DNA of 64,000 nt. Origin: Gemmatimonadota bacterium (GTDB lineage Bacteria; Gemmatimonadota; Gemmatimonadetes; Gemmatimonadales; Gemmatimonadaceae). The notes under the pieces were generated by a model, which had not been told where the DNA came from, made no database searches, and saw only the letters and a list, made by a program, of their open reading frames with translations. Both the position numbers and the translations under genes were made by a program. The DNA lies in NCBI GenBank assembly GCA_016714015.1, contig JADJNZ010000007.1, forward strand, positions 1-64,000, in the 5' to 3' direction. Below, piece by piece: positions 23,787-32,652 of the stretch (its first letter is position 1; each line of letters opens with the position of its first letter).

Positions 23787-26245
23787 GCTTCCAGGCGCAC
23801 GCCCTCGAGGTCCTCGAGTTCGCGCGGCTCCTGGATCATGTGGCCGGTCACGCGTCGAGCACTCCGGGCGCAGCGCGCATCCGCGCGCTGCGCCCGTTGC
23901 GCGTGGGCGGGACCCATCTCGACCGCGCCGACGCGCTCGACGCCCTGCGCCAGGAACACATGCGCGTCGCAGCGATGCGCGCGCTGGTCACGAGCGAGGG
24001 CGGTTGGCGGTCGGAGGCGGTGCCCGACCTCACCGAGGCGCTCGCGCGCCTCCGGGTCCCGGGCACGTCCTGGAACGGCCGGGAGCTCCGGAGCGCGATC
24101 GTGCTCCTCCAGTCGTCGCGGCGGACGCAGGCGGCGCTGCAGGACGAGTCGAAGCATCCGGCGGCGCGCGCACCGCTCGCGCGCTACGCCGCGGCGTTGA
24201 TCGCCCGCCCGGCGATCGAGCAGCGCCTGGAGCAGGTCCTCACCGAGGACGGCGACCTCAAGGACGACGCCTCGCCGGCGCTGCGCCGGATCCGGCGCGA
24301 GATGCGCGGCGCCGAAGGCGAGTTGGTCCGCCTCCTCGAGCGCCTCATGTCGCGCCTCGAGGACCACCACCGCGTGGACGACGCGTCGGTCACGCTCCGC
24401 AACGGCCGCTACGTGATCCCGGTGCGACGTGAGGGACGCGTGGTGATCGGCGGGATCGTGCATGACAGCTCGCACTCGGGCCAGACGCTCTTCGTCGAGC
24501 CGCCCGCGGCGGTGGAGGCGGGCAACCGCATCCGCGAGCTCGAGGCCGAGGAGATGGCGGAGTGCGAGCGGATCCTCCTCGAGCTCACCGAGACGCTGCG
24601 GCCCGAACGTCCGGCGCTGCTCGACGCGCTCGAGGCGCTCATCGCGCTCGATGCGCTCTACGGGCGCGCGCGGTATGCGCTGGCGGCGAAGTGCCACGAC
24701 GCGGAGCTGGTCGCCGCGGTGGACGGCTTCTCGGTGGTCGAGGGCCGCCACCCGTTGCTGCTCGCGCAGGGCATCGCCGTGGTGCCGTTCACGCTCGCGA
24801 TGGCCCCGGACGAGCGGACCCTGCTCGTCTCGGGACCGAACACCGGTGGCAAGACGGTGCTGCTCAAGGCGCTCGCGCTCTGCGCGCTCATGGTGCAGAG
24901 CGGCATCCCCGCGCCGGTGGGACCGGAGACGCGGTTGCCGTGCTTCGACGACGTCTTCGCCGACATCGGCGACGAGCAGTCGCTGGAGGCCTCGCTCTCC
25001 ACCTTCAGCGCCCACCTGAAGCACCTCACGGCGATCATCGAGCAGGCCTCGTCCGACGCGCTCGTGCTGATCGACGAGCTCGGGTCGGGCACCGACCCGC
25101 TCGAAGGGGCCGCCCTCGGCGGGGCGATCCTCGAGGCCCTCACGCGGCGCGGCACGACGACGATCGCGACGACGCACCTGGGCGCGCTCAAGGAGCTCGC
25201 GAGCGAGGTGCCGGGCGTGGTGAACGCCTCGCTCCAGTTCGACGCCGAGCGTCTCGCGCCGACGTACCGCCTCATCAAGGGGATCCCCGGGCGCTCGTAC
25301 GGTCTCGCCATCGCGCAGCGGCTCAACATGCCGGCGGCGGTGCTGCAGCGCGCCGAGGAGCGGGTGCCGCGGATGGAGCGCGACCTGAGCGCGTTGCTCG
25401 CCGACGTCGAGCGGCGCGCGGCCGCGCTCGGCACGCGCGAGCGGGAGGTCGCCGAGCAGCAGGACGACCTGCAGTATCGCGCGGCGAAGCTCGCCGAACG
25501 TGAGCGGGTGCTCAAGGAGAAGGAGCGCGACTACGAGCGCGAACAGCGGCGCGATACCCGCCGCTACCTGCTCGAGGCGCGGAAGGAGGTCGAGCGCACG
25601 ATCAAGGAACTCAAGGCGGCCGGGGCCGCCTCGATCGACGCGACGGCGGCGGACGCGCGACGGCTCCTCGAGGCGCGGGCAGCGGGTGAGCAGGAGGCGC
25701 TGGAGAAGCTCGAGGCGGCCGAGCGGGTCGCGGCGATCGCCGCCGCGCGGGAGCGCGCCGATGCCGCGGACGCGTCGACCGCCGATGCGCGCGGCGTCGC
25801 GCTCGCGGTGGGCGATGCGGTCGCGCTCGGCACGCTCGGCGGCAAGATCGGCAAGCTGCTCGACGTGCGCGGCAACGACGCCGTGGTCGCGGTCGGCGCG
25901 ATGAAGCTCACCGTGCCGTTCGACACGCTCCGCCGGATGTCCGCGCGCCACCTGAAGGACGACCGCGTGGAGGTGGCGATCATCGACGTGCCCGACGTCG
26001 AGGTCCGCACCGAGGTGGACGTGCGCGGGATGCGCGTGCACGAGGTCGATGATGCGGTCCTGCAGGCGCTCGACGCGGCCATCCGCGCCGACCTCCAGTC
26101 GCTGCGCATCATCCATGGCAAGGGGACCGGGGCGCTCCGCGAGCGCGTGAACCAGATGCTCAAGCGCGAGAAGCGCGTGAAGCAGTTCCGGCTCGGCGCC
26201 TGGAACGAGGGCGGCGCCGGCGTGACCGTCGCGGAGTTCACATGA
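23783..26245 (+). CDS. mutS2: Endonuclease MutS2
   Basis: 820 residues. MutS core with Walker A GPNTGGKTVLLKALAL, Walker B LVLIDELGSGTDPLEGAALGGAI and TTIATTHLGALKELA. A long coiled coil (LSALLADVERRAAALGTREREV) follows, and a C-terminal Smr nuclease domain (VDVRGMRVHEVDD; LRIIHGKGTGALR). It lacks the mismatch-recognition Phe-x-Glu domain of MutS. Family roles are anti-recombination and ribosome-collision rescue. GTG start overlaps yqeY and the stop overlaps dnaG (ATGA). Confidence 0.95.
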   Translation: MSFQAHALEVLEFARLLDHVAGHASSTPGAARIRALRPLRVGGTHLDRADALDALRQEHMRVAAMRALVTSEGGWRSEAVPDLTEALARLRVPGTSWNGRELRSAIVLLQSSRRTQAALQDESKHPAARAPLARYAAALIARPAIEQRLEQVLTEDGDLKDDASPALRRIRREMRGAEGELVRLLERLMSRLEDHHRVDDASVTLRNGRYVIPVRREGRVVIGGIVHDSSHSGQTLFVEPPAAVEAGNRIRELEAEEMAECERILLELTETLRPERPALLDALEALIALDALYGRARYALAAKCHDAELVAAVDGFSVVEGRHPLLLAQGIAVVPFTLAMAPDERTLLVSGPNTGGKTVLLKALALCALMVQSGIPAPVGPETRLPCFDDVFADIGDEQSLEASLSTFSAHLKHLTAIIEQASSDALVLIDELGSGTDPLEGAALGGAILEALTRRGTTTIATTHLGALKELASEVPGVVNASLQFDAERLAPTYRLIKGIPGRSYGLAIAQRLNMPAAVLQRAEERVPRMERDLSALLADVERRAAALGTREREVAEQQDDLQYRAAKLAERERVLKEKERDYEREQRRDTRRYLLEARKEVERTIKELKAAGAASIDATAADARRLLEARAAGEQEALEKLEAAERVAAIAAARERADAADASTADARGVALAVGDAVALGTLGGKIGKLLDVRGNDAVVAVGAMKLTVPFDTLRRMSARHLKDDRVEVAIIDVPDVEVRTEVDVRGMRVHEVDDAVLQALDAAIRADLQSLRIIHGKGTGALRERVNQMLKREKRVKQFRLGAWNEGGAGVTVAEFT

Positions 26246-28191
26246 TCCCCGACGAGGTGGTCGAGCAGGTCGCGCAGCAGGCGGACATCGTCGCGATCAT
26301 CAGCGAGCATGTGCGCCTGAAGAAGACCGGGTCGGTGTGGCGCGGACCCTGCCCGTTCCACCAGGGGACGAACGCGAACTTCTCGGTCGTGCCCGGGCGC
26401 GGGTACACCTGCTTCGTCTGCGGCGAGAAGGGGTCGGTCTTCACCTTCGTGCAGAAGCGCCTCGGGATGAGCTTCGTGGAGGCGGTGAAGTACGTCGGCG
26501 AGAAGTGCGGCGTGGAGGTGAAGGAGACCGAGCGCAAGCGCGAGGGGCCGGATCCGCGCGAGCCGATGTGGGAGCTGCAGGCGACGGTCGGCGAGTACTT
26601 CTCCCGCGTGCTGTGGGATGCGCCGGGCGGGCAGGCGGCGCGCGACTATCTCGCGAGCCGCGACGTGCCGCGCCCGCTCGCCGAGCGGTTCGGCATCGGC
26701 TTCGCGCCGCGCGAGCTGGGCGCGATGCGCGCGCACCTCAACGGCCTCGGCTACGACGACGCGCGGCTCCTCGCGGCCGGGCTCCTGGTGAAGCGCGAGG
26801 AGAACGAGGAACCGCGTCCGCGGTTCCGCGACCGGCTGATGTTCCCCATCCACGACGCGAGCGGGCACCTCGTCGGGTTCGGAGGACGCCTGCTCGGGCC
26901 GGGCGAGCCGAAGTACCTGAACTCGGCCGACTCCGAGATCTTCAACAAGGGGAAGATCCTCTACCACCTGCACCAGGCGCGGAACCCGATCCGTCGGGAC
27001 GATCGCGTGATCCTGGTGGAGGGGTACTTCGACGCGCTCCGGCTCGTGGCGGCGGGGGTCGAGAGCGTGGTGGCGCCGATGGGGACCGCGCTCACCGAGC
27101 AACAGGCGGAACTGCTCGGGCGATACGCGCGACAGGTGTTCCTGCTCTACGATTCCGACGCGCCCGGACAGAAGGCGACCTTCCGCGCCGCGGACGTGCT
27201 GCTGGCGAAGGGGTTGGAGGTGCGCGTGGTGACCCTCCCCGAGGGCGAGGATCCCGACACCTTCGTGCGCAAGAACGGCCGCGACGCGGTGGAGCGGCTG
27301 CTCGAAGGGGCGATGGACGTGTTCGACCGGAAGGTGCAGCTGCTCGAGCGCGCCGGCTGGTTCAGCGACCTGCAGCACAAGCGGCGCGCGCTCGACCGGC
27401 TGCTGCCGACCATCCGCGCGGCGACCGACCCGGTGACACGCGATCTCTACCTCGCGCGCGCGGCGCAGGCGGCCGGCATCGCGCGCGAGGTGCTGCTGAG
27501 CGAGCTGCACACGGTCCGGCGGGGCAGCGGCGTGCGGACGACCACGCGGCCCGCCGCGTCGCCGGCGGCTCCGTCGCGCGCGCGCGGTCGTGACGGCCCG
27601 CCGGACGACTTCGCGCCGATCGAGGATGCCGACGGGCCCGGCATGCCCGGGCACGATCCGCTGCCGACCGGTCCGTACAAGTCCGAGGTGGAGCAGGGGA
27701 ACGCCGAGCAGACCCTCATCCGGGTGCTCCTCACGCAGCCGATCTGGCAGGACCAGATCATCGAGGAGCTCGGGAAGATCGAGGCCGAGGAGATGCCCGA
27801 GGGCGAGGGAGACTCGGACGCGCTCGGCGAGGAGTCGCCGGGCGTGCTGCGCGACCCGATCTACCGGGCGATCTACGAGGCGGTGATGCAGCACGGCGCC
27901 GACGCGGCGCCCGAGACGATCGCCGAGGTGCTGACGCCGTACGCCGTGCGGGTGTACGAGGACCTGCGGGGCGAGAAGGAGGCGGTGGTCGACGCGAAGA
28001 AGAGCATCGCGGACGGGGTGCGGAAGCTGCGCGCGCGGTCCGTGGATGCGCGGATCCGGTCGCTCGAGTCGCTGCTGCGGATCGCGAGCGAGGCGGAGAA
28101 GGACCGGATCAACCTGGCCATCAAGCGCCTGACGGACGAGAAGCGGTCGCTCGGGGTGCAGAGCTGGGGGAGCATGCGGGGCCGGCGCTGA
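26242..28191 (+). CDS. dnaG: DNA primase DnaG
   Basis: 649 residues. CHC2 zinc finger CPFHQGTNANFSVVPG...YTCFVCGEKG, the catalytic RepA-like domain FGIGFAPREL and GRLLGPGEPKYLNS, then the TOPRIM motifs VILVEGYFDALRL and LLYDSDAPGQKAT. The C-terminal helicase-binding region (from about residue 460) contains an acidic linker. It makes RNA primers at the replication fork. The classical rpoD partner does not follow; instead a hairpin (CCGGCGG/CCGCCGG, 28202-28220) and a 170-nt gap follow. Confidence 0.95.
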   Translation: MIPDEVVEQVAQQADIVAIISEHVRLKKTGSVWRGPCPFHQGTNANFSVVPGRGYTCFVCGEKGSVFTFVQKRLGMSFVEAVKYVGEKCGVEVKETERKREGPDPREPMWELQATVGEYFSRVLWDAPGGQAARDYLASRDVPRPLAERFGIGFAPRELGAMRAHLNGLGYDDARLLAAGLLVKREENEEPRPRFRDRLMFPIHDASGHLVGFGGRLLGPGEPKYLNSADSEIFNKGKILYHLHQARNPIRRDDRVILVEGYFDALRLVAAGVESVVAPMGTALTEQQAELLGRYARQVFLLYDSDAPGQKATFRAADVLLAKGLEVRVVTLPEGEDPDTFVRKNGRDAVERLLEGAMDVFDRKVQLLERAGWFSDLQHKRRALDRLLPTIRAATDPVTRDLYLARAAQAAGIAREVLLSELHTVRRGSGVRTTTRPAASPAAPSRARGRDGPPDDFAPIEDADGPGMPGHDPLPTGPYKSEVEQGNAEQTLIRVLLTQPIWQDQIIEELGKIEAEEMPEGEGDSDALGEESPGVLRDPIYRAIYEAVMQHGADAAPETIAEVLTPYAVRVYEDLRGEKEAVVDAKKSIADGVRKLRARSVDARIRSLESLLRIASEAEKDRINLAIKRLTDEKRSLGVQSWGSMRGRR

Positions 28192-28324
28192 CCGGCGCCA
28201 TCCGGCGGGCGGACCGCCGGGCGACGCAGGACGCGGGAAAGAATCTGCTGGACGGGAGTGGAGCTTCGCCCGGTTTCAATGCACCTTTAGTCGTGGCGTC
28301 CGCGCGTCCTGCGACCGCGCACGC

Positions 28325-28360
28325 TTTCTGCCTCCTGCCTTCCGCCTTCTGCCTTCTCCC
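28325..28360 (+). repeat. Five pyrimidine-rich heptads immediately before the zinc-ribbon gene
   Basis: Five consecutive 7-nt units (28325-28359, consensus CTTCYGC) end one C before ATG 28361. The tract contains no A and only four G, and replaces a Shine-Dalgarno sequence. The rest of 28192-28324 holds a hairpin and a possible -10 (TTTAGT near 28286). Confidence 0.75.
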
Positions 28361-29061
28361 ATGTCCGATATCCAGTCCCTGCTCGCACTCCAGAACGACG
28401 ACCTCGCGATCCACGACCTCGAGACGCGCCTCGCGGCGCTGGAGCCGCGGATCCGCGAGCTCGATGCGCGGCGGCAGCGGATCGTCGACACGATCGAGCG
28501 GCAGTCGGGGATGGTGGCAGGGGAGGAGAAGAAGCAGGCGTTCCTGCGCGACAAGATCCAGGAGCATCGCGGGCTGATCGACCGGAACCAGGCGCAGCTC
28601 GACGCGGTGAAGACGATGCGGCAGGCGACGGCGGCCGCGGCGCAGATGGAGCAGGCGAAGAAGATCGTCGCGGGGGAGGAGAGCGACCTCCTCGCGCTCA
28701 GCCGGAAGCTGGAGGAGCTGCGCGGGGTGCTCACCGCCGCGAAGAAGGACCTCGAGGCGTGCGAGGCGGAGCAGGCGGCGGCGCGGACCGAGGTCGCCGC
28801 CGAGCGCGCGACGATCGACGGGGCCTTGCGTCGGCGCAGGCGAGGCGGCAGGAGACGGCGGCGGCGGTCCCGGCCGCGCTCCGCTCGCGCTATGACCGGA
28901 TCCGCAACAAGAAGCGCGTCCTCGTGGTCGTGCCGCTCACCGCGCTCTCGTGCGGCGCGTGCGACACCGCGATCCCGATGCAGCGCCGGCATGCGATGAT
29001 GGCGGGCAACGTGATCGAGCTGTGCGAGGTCTGCGGCGTGCTGATGTACCACCAGGTGTGA
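28361..29061 (+). CDS. C4-type zinc-ribbon coiled-coil protein, CdsZ-like (one frameshift)
   Basis: About 233 residues. The first 160 form a long coiled coil (IHDLETRLAALEPRIRELDARR; KLEELRGVLTAAKKDLEACEAEQ). The C-terminal end RSRYDRIRNKKRVLVVVPL...CGACDTAIP...IELCEVCGVLMY is a zinc ribbon of the zf-RING_7 type. A lost G in the run 28820-28823 separates the two; restoring it gives IDGGLASAQARRQ. Family members are linked to cell division or nucleic-acid binding, with function poorly defined. The stop overlaps the recJ GTG (GTGA). Confidence 0.82.
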
Positions 29062-30815
29062 GGCACGTCCGGCCCGCGGCGCGCTGGGAAGGCGTCCCGC
29101 CCGCGCCGGAGGGGATCGCCGAACGTCTCGCCGCCGCCTTGCGGCCCGATGGCGCCCGACCGGGACAGGCGGCCGTGCCGATCGCGATCTGCCGGCTCCT
29201 CGCGGCGCGCGGCGTCCACGATGTCGAGACGGCGAAGCGGTTCCTCCGTCCCGCGCTGGAGCAGGTCGAGTCCCCTGAGCAGCTCGCCGACCTGCCGCGC
29301 GCCGCGGACCGATTGGTGGCGGCGATCCAGCGCGGCGAGCCCATCCTCGTCCACGGGGACTACGACGTCGACGGCATCTGCTCGACGACCCTGATGACGC
29401 GCGCCCTGCGCGCGCTCGGCGGTCAGGCGATCCCGTTCATCCCGGATCGGTTGAAGGACGGCTACGACCTCGGCGCGGCCGGCGTCGCCGCGGCGCGGGC
29501 CGCGGGAGCGAAGGTCGTGCTGACCTGCGACTGCGGCACCACCGCGGTCGCACCGGCGCGCGACCTGCTGGCGTCGGGCATCGACCTGATCGTGACCGAT
29601 CATCACCTGCCGGGCGCCGAGCTCCCGGTGACCTTCGCGCTCGTGAATCCGCGGCGCGCCGACTGTCCGTCGCTCGACAAGGACCTCGCGGCCGTGGGCG
29701 TCGCGTACAAGCTGGCGCTGGCGGTGACGCGCCGACTGGGCGGCGACGAGGGGGTGGTGCACGAGATGCTCGACCTCGTCGCCCTCGCGACCGTCGCCGA
29801 CGTGGCGCCGCTGCGCGGGGAGAACCGCGTGTTCGTGCGACTCGGGCTCAAGCGCATGCAGGAGACGCGGAACCTCGGGCTCCGCGCGCTCATCCGGGCG
29901 GCGCGGCTCGACGCGAAGCCGCTGACGGCGGGACGGATCGGCTTCACCCTCGCGCCGCGGCTCAATGCGCTCGGGCGCCTGCGCCAGGCGCTGCGCGGGG
30001 TGGAACTGCTGATGGCGGAGACCGAGTCCGCCGCGAACGCGATCGCGCGCGAGTGCGAGGAGCTGAACGAGGCGCGGCAGGCGATGGATCGCGGGATCCT
30101 CGACGAGGCGATGCGGCGGATCGACGCGATGGACCTCGACGCGACGTGGGGGATCGTCCTCGACTCCACGGACTGGCATCCCGGCGTGATCGGGATCGTG
30201 GCGTCGCGCGTGGTGGAGCGGACGGCGCGCCCGGCGATGATGATCGCGGTGCAGGACGGGGTGGGGAAGGGGAGCGGCCGGTCGATCTCGGCCTTCGACC
30301 TGCACCACGCGCTGCAGCAGTGCTCCGACCTGCTGGTGAAGCATGGCGGACACCGCGCGGCCGCGGGGCTCACGATCGTGCCGGCGCGCATCCCGGAGTT
30401 CGCGGCGCGGTTCAACGCGGTCGCCCGCGCGACGCTCACGCCCGAGGATCTCGTGCCGCGCCTGCGCACCGACCTCGAGCTGCCGCTCGACGAGGCCGAC
30501 GCCGACTTCGAACGCGCGCTCCGGCACCTCGAGCCGTTCGGGGTGGGGAACCCGGGTCCGGTGCTGGTCTCGCGCGGCGTGCGGGTGGTGGGGACACCGC
30601 GGAAGATCGGGACCGATGGCCTCAAGGTCTCGCTCGAGACCTCGCGCGGTCCGCTCGACGGCGTGGCGTGGGGCATGGCGGCGCGGGCGGGCGAGCTGCG
30701 CGCGGGCGAGCGCGTGGACCTCGCGTACCGGATCGACGTGAACGAGTACCAGGGCGCGAAGACGCTCCAGGCGGTCGTGCAGGACTTCCGCGCGCCGCGC
30801 CCCGACGGGGCCTGA
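29058..30815 (+). CDS. recJ: Single-stranded-DNA-specific exonuclease RecJ
   Basis: 585 residues. DHH phosphoesterase motifs HGDYDVDGICSTTL (I), DCGTTA, IVTDHHLPG (III) and LDLVALATVADVAPL, DHHA1 motif KGSGRSISAFDLHHAL and KHGGHRAAAGLTI, then the C-terminal OB domain. It is a 5'-3' ssDNA exonuclease in RecF-pathway recombination and repair. GTG start coupled to the zinc-ribbon gene; rsmD follows after 2 nt. Confidence 0.95.
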   Translation: MRHVRPAARWEGVPPAPEGIAERLAAALRPDGARPGQAAVPIAICRLLAARGVHDVETAKRFLRPALEQVESPEQLADLPRAADRLVAAIQRGEPILVHGDYDVDGICSTTLMTRALRALGGQAIPFIPDRLKDGYDLGAAGVAAARAAGAKVVLTCDCGTTAVAPARDLLASGIDLIVTDHHLPGAELPVTFALVNPRRADCPSLDKDLAAVGVAYKLALAVTRRLGGDEGVVHEMLDLVALATVADVAPLRGENRVFVRLGLKRMQETRNLGLRALIRAARLDAKPLTAGRIGFTLAPRLNALGRLRQALRGVELLMAETESAANAIARECEELNEARQAMDRGILDEAMRRIDAMDLDATWGIVLDSTDWHPGVIGIVASRVVERTARPAMMIAVQDGVGKGSGRSISAFDLHHALQQCSDLLVKHGGHRAAAGLTIVPARIPEFAARFNAVARATLTPEDLVPRLRTDLELPLDEADADFERALRHLEPFGVGNPGPVLVSRGVRVVGTPRKIGTDGLKVSLETSRGPLDGVAWGMAARAGELRAGERVDLAYRIDVNEYQGAKTLQAVVQDFRAPRPDGA

Positions 30816-30817
30816 GG

Positions 30818-31372
30818 GTGTCGGAGCTGCGGATCGTCGCGGGCGAGTGGCGCGGGCGTCGGATCGCGGTGCCGAAGGGCAACGTGCGACCGACCGCGGA
30901 CCGGGTGCGCGAAGCGTGGATGAGCATCGTCCTGCCGGCGATCGACGGGGCGCGCGTGGTGGACCTCTGCGCGGGGTCGGGTGCGCTCGGGCTCGAGGCG
31001 CTGTCGCGGGGCGCCGCCCGGTGCGACTTCGTCGAGCAGGATCCGCGCGTGCTCACGACCCTCCGCCAGAACATCGCGGCGCTCGACGCGGCCGACCGGG
31101 CGGTGGTGCACCGCGGGGCGGCACTGGCGCAGGTGGAGCAGGCGATGCCGCCGGGGGCCGACGCACCCTGGGATGTCGCCTTCGCCGACCCGCCGTACCA
31201 CAAGGGATCCGCGCTCGCGCTCGCGGAGCGCTGGCTCCGGGCGCCCTTCGCGACGATCTTTGGGGTCGAACACGAGGCGGGCCTCGTGTTGCCGCCCGCC
31301 GGACCGGGGCAGCGGCAGGACCGCCGGCAGTACGGCGACACGGCGATCACCTTCTATCGCATGGACAGCTGA
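30818..31372 (+). CDS. rsmD: 16S rRNA (guanine966-N2)-methyltransferase RsmD
   Basis: 184 residues. IVAGEWRGRRIAVPKGNVRPTADRVREAWM is the RsmD opening, VVDLCAGSGALGLEALSRGA the SAM motif and VAFADPPYHKG the catalytic DPPY. It methylates G966 of 16S rRNA. GTG start; followed after 2 nt by coaD, a pairing seen in many bacteria. Confidence 0.93.
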   Translation: MSELRIVAGEWRGRRIAVPKGNVRPTADRVREAWMSIVLPAIDGARVVDLCAGSGALGLEALSRGAARCDFVEQDPRVLTTLRQNIAALDAADRAVVHRGAALAQVEQAMPPGADAPWDVAFADPPYHKGSALALAERWLRAPFATIFGVEHEAGLVLPPAGPGQRQDRRQYGDTAITFYRMDS

Positions 31373-31374
31373 CG

Positions 31375-31893
31375 ATGCCCAAGGTGGCCCTGTACGCGGG
31401 GAGCTTCGACCCGATCACGAACGGGCACGCCGACCTCATCCGGCGCTCGCTGCGGTTCGTCGACCGGCTGGTGGTGGGGGTCGCGGTCAACATCTCCAAG
31501 CAGCCGCTCTTCTCCATCGAGGAGCGCATCGCGCTCATCCGCGCGGCGCTCGATGACGACCGGCGCGTGGAGGTGCGCAGCTTCAGCGGGCTCGTGGTCG
31601 ATTTCGCGCGCGAGGCCGGCGCGCAGATCGTGCTGCGCGGCCTGCGCGCGGTGGCCGACTTCGAGTACGAGTACCAGATGGCCCTGATGAACCGGCATCT
31701 CGCCCCGATGCTCGAGACGATGTTCATGGTGCCGTCCCTGGAAGTGAGCTACGTGAGTTCCTCGCTCGTCCGCGAGGTCGCCCGCTTCGGCGGCGACATC
31801 GACGCGCTCGTCCATCCCGCGGTCGCGCGGGCGTTGCGCGAGAAGTACCAGTCGTCATCTTTCACGTCGAACCCCGGCCCGAGCGCCACATGA
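31375..31893 (+). CDS. coaD: Phosphopantetheine adenylyltransferase CoaD
   Basis: 172 residues. YAGSFDPITNGHADLIRRSL carries the HxGH-like nucleotidyl-transfer site (TNGH), followed by GLRAVADFEYEYQMALMNR and VSSSLVREVARFGGDI (the S-S-x-x-R triphosphate site). It makes dephospho-CoA from phosphopantetheine and ATP. The stop overlaps the STAS gene start (ATGA), tying CoA synthesis to the regulatory module in one operon. Confidence 0.95.
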   Translation: MPKVALYAGSFDPITNGHADLIRRSLRFVDRLVVGVAVNISKQPLFSIEERIALIRAALDDDRRVEVRSFSGLVVDFAREAGAQIVLRGLRAVADFEYEYQMALMNRHLAPMLETMFMVPSLEVSYVSSSLVREVARFGGDIDALVHPAVARALREKYQSSSFTSNPGPSAT

Positions 31894-32222
31894 GCCTGCA
31901 GGTCACGAAGTCCGGCGACGTCGTCGTCATCGAGATCGACGGTCAGCTGATCGTCGGCAATCGTCAGGAACTGAAGCAGAAGGTGCTCGACGAGGCGGAG
32001 GGCGGGGCCCGCAAGGTGCTCATCGACTTCGCCAAGGCGGGCTACATCGACAGCTCCGGGCTGGGCGTGCTCGTCTCGCTCGCCAAGCGGCTGCGCGAGC
32101 TCGGCGGCGACCTGCGCCTCGCGAACCTCAACGACGACCTGCAGACGCTGTTCGAGCTCACCAAGCTCGACTCGCTCTTCCAGATCAGCGACACGCGAGA
32201 GCGCGCCCTCGAGAGCTTCTAG
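31890..32222 (+). CDS. Anti-sigma-factor antagonist, STAS domain (SpoIIAA/RsbV-like)
   Basis: 110 residues forming one STAS domain. GYIDSSGLGVLVSLAKRL contains the DSSG motif whose serine is phosphorylated by the cognate kinase. KVLIDFAKAGYID and LRLANLNDDLQTLFELTKLDSLFQI match RsbV-type antagonists. Unphosphorylated antagonist binds the anti-sigma kinase and frees its target. Directly followed, without a gap, by the RsbW-like kinase and a PP2C phosphatase, so it is the switch component of the module. Confidence 0.92.
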   Translation: MSLQVTKSGDVVVIEIDGQLIVGNRQELKQKVLDEAEGGARKVLIDFAKAGYIDSSGLGVLVSLAKRLRELGGDLRLANLNDDLQTLFELTKLDSLFQISDTRERALESF

Positions 32223-32642
32223 ATGGGGTCGGCGACCGCGCTGGACCTCCGCTTCCCGAGCGACGTCCAGCAGATCGAGGGGATCGTGGCGCAGGTGGTG
32301 CGCCGCTGCCGTGAATGCCGGTTCGAGGGGCGCCAGCTCTCGCTGAACGTCCCGGTCGCGCTCACCGAGGCGCTGTCCAACGCGATCCTCCGCGGCAACG
32401 GCGAGGACGCGGCGAAGCTCGTGCGCGTCCGCGCCGAGGTGAGCGAGATCCGCCTGGTCCTCGAGGTGGAGGACGAGGGGAACGGGTTCGACCTCGACGC
32501 GTGCACGAGCAACCCGAACCTCCCCGAGAACCTGGAGCGCGAGGACGGGCGCGGGCTCTACCTCATGCGGTCGCTCATGGACCGCGTCGAGGCGTACCGC
32601 GGCGACGGCAACGTCGTGCGGCTCACGCTGCATCGGCGCTGA
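32223..32642 (+). CDS. RsbW-like anti-sigma factor / serine kinase (HATPase_c)
   Basis: 139 residues. GHKL ATPase motifs: LTEALSNAILRGNG (N box), EVEDEGNGFDLD (G1) and EDGRGLYLMRSLMDRVE (G2), of the compact RsbW/SpoIIAB type. Expected to phosphorylate the upstream STAS serine and to hold a target protein when the antagonist is phosphorylated. No sigma factor gene is adjacent, so the target is unknown. Starts on the base after the STAS stop codon. Confidence 0.88.
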   Translation: MGSATALDLRFPSDVQQIEGIVAQVVRRCRECRFEGRQLSLNVPVALTEALSNAILRGNGEDAAKLVRVRAEVSEIRLVLEVEDEGNGFDLDACTSNPNLPENLEREDGRGLYLMRSLMDRVEAYRGDGNVVRLTLHRR

Positions 32643-32652
32643 GCGGGGCGCG

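Noticed and set aside
23300..26116. 938-codon minus-strand open frame opposite mutS2
   Set aside because: mutS2 on the plus strand has complete Walker and Smr motifs; the antisense translation is low-complexity Arg/Leu/Val.
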